From contig CACOBL010000008.1 in assembly GCA_902625455.1 (NCBI GenBank), forward strand, positions 1 through 42,020: a DNA stretch of 42,020 nt. Direction: 5' to 3'. The position numbers and the translations under genes are program-made. The notes under the pieces were generated by a model that ran no database searches, was not told the DNA's origin, and was given only the letters and a program-made list of their open reading frames with translations. This document shows, in pieces, positions 40,001 to 42,020 of the stretch (the first letter of the stretch is position 1; each line of letters begins with the position of its first letter). The DNA comes from an uncultured Candidatus Actinomarina sp. (GTDB lineage: Bacteria > Actinomycetota > Acidimicrobiia > Actinomarinales > Actinomarinaceae).

Positions 40001-40448
40001 TCTTGAGTACCTTAATAGAACAGATCTTGTACAAGTTCCACCAAAAAACTCTCCTAGCCATGTATCTGATGAGGCAGAACAAGTTCAACAAATCGAGCCT
40101 GCTCAAAAAAAAACTGAAGCAGTAGAAGCTGCACAAGAAACAGAGCCTATTGATCTAATTGAAAAAACTGAAGTCGAAGAACCAATTCGGGACCCTCAGG
40201 GATCAAAAAATATATCAACTAGTGAATCTACAACAGAGAAACAAGAGACACAATTTGTAACTAAAGTCGAAGAAATTAAAGAAACTGATACAGTTGAAGC
40301 CGTTTCAAACTCCGTCACTACTGTTCAGGAAGTTCTTGGAGATATGATGGGTGACGCACCAGCTTGTCCAGATTGTGGGCATATAACAATTAGAAATGGT
40401 TCATGTTACAAGTGCTTGAATTGTGGCAACTCTCTTGGTTGTAGCTAA
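37014..40448 (+). CDS. nrdJ: Vitamin B12-dependent (class II) ribonucleotide reductase
   Basis: A 1144-residue enzyme that makes deoxyribonucleotides with adenosylcobalamin, independent of oxygen. Motifs in order are [26 protein letters not shown] (first redox Cys), [40 protein letters not shown] (active-site Cys and Glu), [40 protein letters not shown] and [12 protein letters not shown]. After about residue 1020 comes a Glu/Thr-rich linker. A C-terminal zinc ribbon follows (CPDCG, [14 protein letters not shown]) whose last cysteines can re-reduce the active site. Dependence on B12 with no synthesis genes nearby hints at cobalamin uptake. It is divergent from the membrane protein gene, 21 bp away. 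Confidence 0.97.
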   Translation: [1144 protein letters not shown]

Positions 40449-40454
40449 GAAAAA

Positions 40455-40484
40455 GTATAAAATTTGGCAAATATTTTTTTATAC
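40455..40484 (+). terminator. Weak AT-only hairpin after nrdJ
   Basis: GTATAAAA (40455-40462) pairs with TTTTATAC (40477-40484) around a 14-nt loop, 7 bp after the nrdJ stop. The stem has one GC pair, so it would be a poor intrinsic terminator. It is nonetheless the only hairpin I see in the 111-bp gap. Confidence 0.25.
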
Positions 40485-40559
40485 AAGTTTTATTATAAGT
40501 TCATATATTAAAGTGAAAGATTTAGTTTTATTTAAATTTAAAAATGATTATTGAAAAAT

Positions 40560-41969
40560 ATGTATGATTTAATAGTTATAGGAGCAGGTCCAGCTGGTTT
40601 AACAGCAGCATATGAACTTTCAAATTCTAATAAAAAAGTTATTATTCTTGAAAAAAAATCTCAAGTTGGTGGATTAGCTGAAACAAAAGTTTTTGGAAAT
40701 TATAGATATGATATTGGCCCACATAGATTCTTTACAAAAAACAAAGAAGTTTATGAATTATTTCTAAAAATGTTAGGAGAAGATGCTGTAGAGGTAAATC
40801 GAAAAACTAGGATACTATTTAAAAATAGTTATTTTGATTACCCTCTCACTCCTATAAATGCACTTTTTGGATTAGGAATAGGTGAGTCAATTGTAATTGG
40901 TTTTTCTTACATATTTGCAAGAATTAAAAGCTATCTGAAGATTTCCAAAATTAATAATTTTGAAGACTGGGTTGTTGACAGGTTTGGTAAAAAACTTTTT
41001 AACAACTTTTTTAAAAACTATACAGAAAAAGTTTGGGGGATAGATTGCAAAGATATTGGATCTGACTGGGCAGCTCAAAGAATAAAAGGTCTAAGTTTAT
41101 CAACTGCTATAAAATTTGCACTATTTCCAAATAGTAAAAAAAGACCAAAAACATTGGTAGACAAATTTTATTATCCAAGGCTTGGTGCAGGAATGTTGTG
41201 GGAAAAGTTTGAAGATTATATTGAAAAGCAGGGTATTAAAGTTGCTAAAAACAAAAAAGTTACTGGAGTAATTAATAATGGAGATAGTTTTAAAGTTACT
41301 ATTGAAGACAACCTTGGAAATCAGACTTCAATTGATACTAAGAATATATTTTTTAGTAACCCTCTACTAGAATTTATAGATATTTATGATGCTGAAATTC
41401 CTGAATCAGTAATTAATTCTGCAGAAAGCTTAAATTACAGAAATCATATCAGTGTTCATGTAACGATAGATAAAAAATTGTTTGATGATAATTGGATTTA
41501 CATTCATTCTCCAAATCTTGACATGGCTAGAATCGCAGATTTTACAAATTTTTCAGATGATATGAGTGAAGAAGGAAAATACCCACTTACACTTGAATAT
41601 TTCTGTTTTGAAGAAGATGAAATTTGGAACCAAGATAATTCAGATATTATAGATTTCGCTCTTAAAGAATTAAAAAATATTTTTGATGAGGAATTTAATG
41701 TTATTCACTCAGAAGTAAGTAGAAATGCCAAAGCCTATCCAGTAATTAAAACTGGTTACCAAGAGCATATAGATGTAATTAAAAATTGGCTTGCAAGTCT
41801 TCATAATATTACAGCAATAGGAAGATCTGGAATGTTTAAATACAATAATCAAGATCATGCAATGGCCACTGGATTATACGCAGCGAGAACACTTTTGGGT
41901 CATGGAAATTTTGATCCTTGGGAAGTTAATGTTGATGGTGAATATCACGAGGAATTAAGTAATAATTAA
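40560..41969 (+). CDS. FAD-dependent oxidoreductase, UDP-galactopyranose mutase / amine-oxidase-like
   Basis: A 469-residue flavoprotein. The N-terminal FAD-binding loop is YDLIVIGAGPAGLTAAYELS, followed by VIILEKKSQVGGLAETKVFG and DIGPHRFFTKN, typical of the group that includes UDP-galactopyranose mutase and HemY-like proteins. YTEKVWGIDCKDIGSDWAAQ is a further conserved block. The C-terminal FAD contact is IGRSGMFKYNNQDHAMATGL. Such proteins often act in cell-surface sugar pathways. I chose the ATG at 40560; a TTG at 40551 would add only three residues. Confidence 0.85.
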   Translation: MYDLIVIGAGPAGLTAAYELSNSNKKVIILEKKSQVGGLAETKVFGNYRYDIGPHRFFTKNKEVYELFLKMLGEDAVEVNRKTRILFKNSYFDYPLTPINALFGLGIGESIVIGFSYIFARIKSYLKISKINNFEDWVVDRFGKKLFNNFFKNYTEKVWGIDCKDIGSDWAAQRIKGLSLSTAIKFALFPNSKKRPKTLVDKFYYPRLGAGMLWEKFEDYIEKQGIKVAKNKKVTGVINNGDSFKVTIEDNLGNQTSIDTKNIFFSNPLLEFIDIYDAEIPESVINSAESLNYRNHISVHVTIDKKLFDDNWIYIHSPNLDMARIADFTNFSDDMSEEGKYPLTLEYFCFEEDEIWNQDNSDIIDFALKELKNIFDEEFNVIHSEVSRNAKAYPVIKTGYQEHIDVIKNWLASLHNITAIGRSGMFKYNNQDHAMATGLYAARTLLGHGNFDPWEVNVDGEYHEELSNN

Positions 41970-42020
41970 TCAAAATTTAATCTATTTAAAAATAATATTT
42001 ACAATATAATAGATTTACTT

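Noticed and set aside
40455..40484. Hairpin after nrdJ as a strong Rho-independent terminator
   Set aside because: The stem is nearly all A-T, with one GC pair and a large loop; listed only as a weak candidate.
1..42020. tRNA, rRNA, riboswitch, CRISPR, insertion sequence or prophage
   Set aside because: Gaps between genes are too short and none shows cloverleaf, repeat-spacer or transposase features. A B12 riboswitch before nrdJ was considered, but only 21 bp separate it from the divergent gene.

Overview
The window is a dense, AT-rich bacterial chromosome segment. Gene spacing is minimal, convergent genes overlap at their 3' ends, and there are no insertion sequences, phage genes, CRISPR arrays, tRNAs or rRNAs that I can see. 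The longest gap without a gene is about 150 bp. Several things point to a marine, genome-streamlined actinobacterium of the Acidimicrobiia / Ca. Actinomarinales kind: an InhA-like enoyl reductase, a MshA-like glycosyltransferase, many leaderless start codons with a TANNNT -10 box 6-7 nt upstream, a B12-dependent ribonucleotide reductase, and low GC. This lineage call is an inference, not a measured placement.

Layout. 1-1535: 3' end of fabF meeting an InhA-like fabI. 1596-5786: small membrane protein, pyruvate phosphate dikinase, and a divergent type II GAPDH-like dehydrogenase. 5804-7038: small membrane and zinc-ribbon proteins, including several microproteins. 7078-9702: three-gene proton-translocating transhydrogenase. 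9758-11236: glycerate kinase, DUF1289 protein, microprotein. 11250-15748: secreted GH57 glycosidase and tryptophanase. 15791-19949: YbaK-like deacylase, DDAH-like hydrolase, GNAT, nucleoside hydrolase, LysE exporter. 19926-21314: stomatin/NfeD pair. 21324-26769: a b6-type split cytochrome bc operon with Rieske, diheme cytochrome c, an 8Fe-ferredoxin and extra membrane subunits. 26916-30587: a divergent operon resembling cbb3 oxidase (CcoN, CcoO, CcoP-like). 30697-32045: RimK and its retropepsin-like partner. 32042-36992: glutaredoxin-like protein, SAM hydrolase, lipase-like hydrolase, MshA-like glycosyltransferase, acyltransferase, membrane protein. 37014-end: NrdJ and a UDP-galactopyranose-mutase-like flavoprotein.

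The most striking part is 21.3-30.6 kb. The CcoN-like protein aligns by eye with cbb3 subunit I over several stretches, one of them gapless, yet it has none of the six histidines that bind the hemes and CuB. Its CcoO-like neighbour has no methionine after its CXXCH, so a normal His/Met heme is impossible there. Both cytochrome c partners, and the subunit-IV-like half of cytochrome b in the neighbouring operon, begin with the same short N-terminal module followed by an Ala/Pro/Glu-rich linker. I read this as a candidate undescribed electron-transfer assembly: a cofactor-less 'pseudo-oxidase' scaffold physically tied to a b6/bc complex by a shared docking tag.

Gene expression appears to use two modes. 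One is leaderless starts (at least sixteen candidates), which also support several microproteins of 23-53 residues. The other is Shine-Dalgarno starts, including one probable AUU start codon at 33255.
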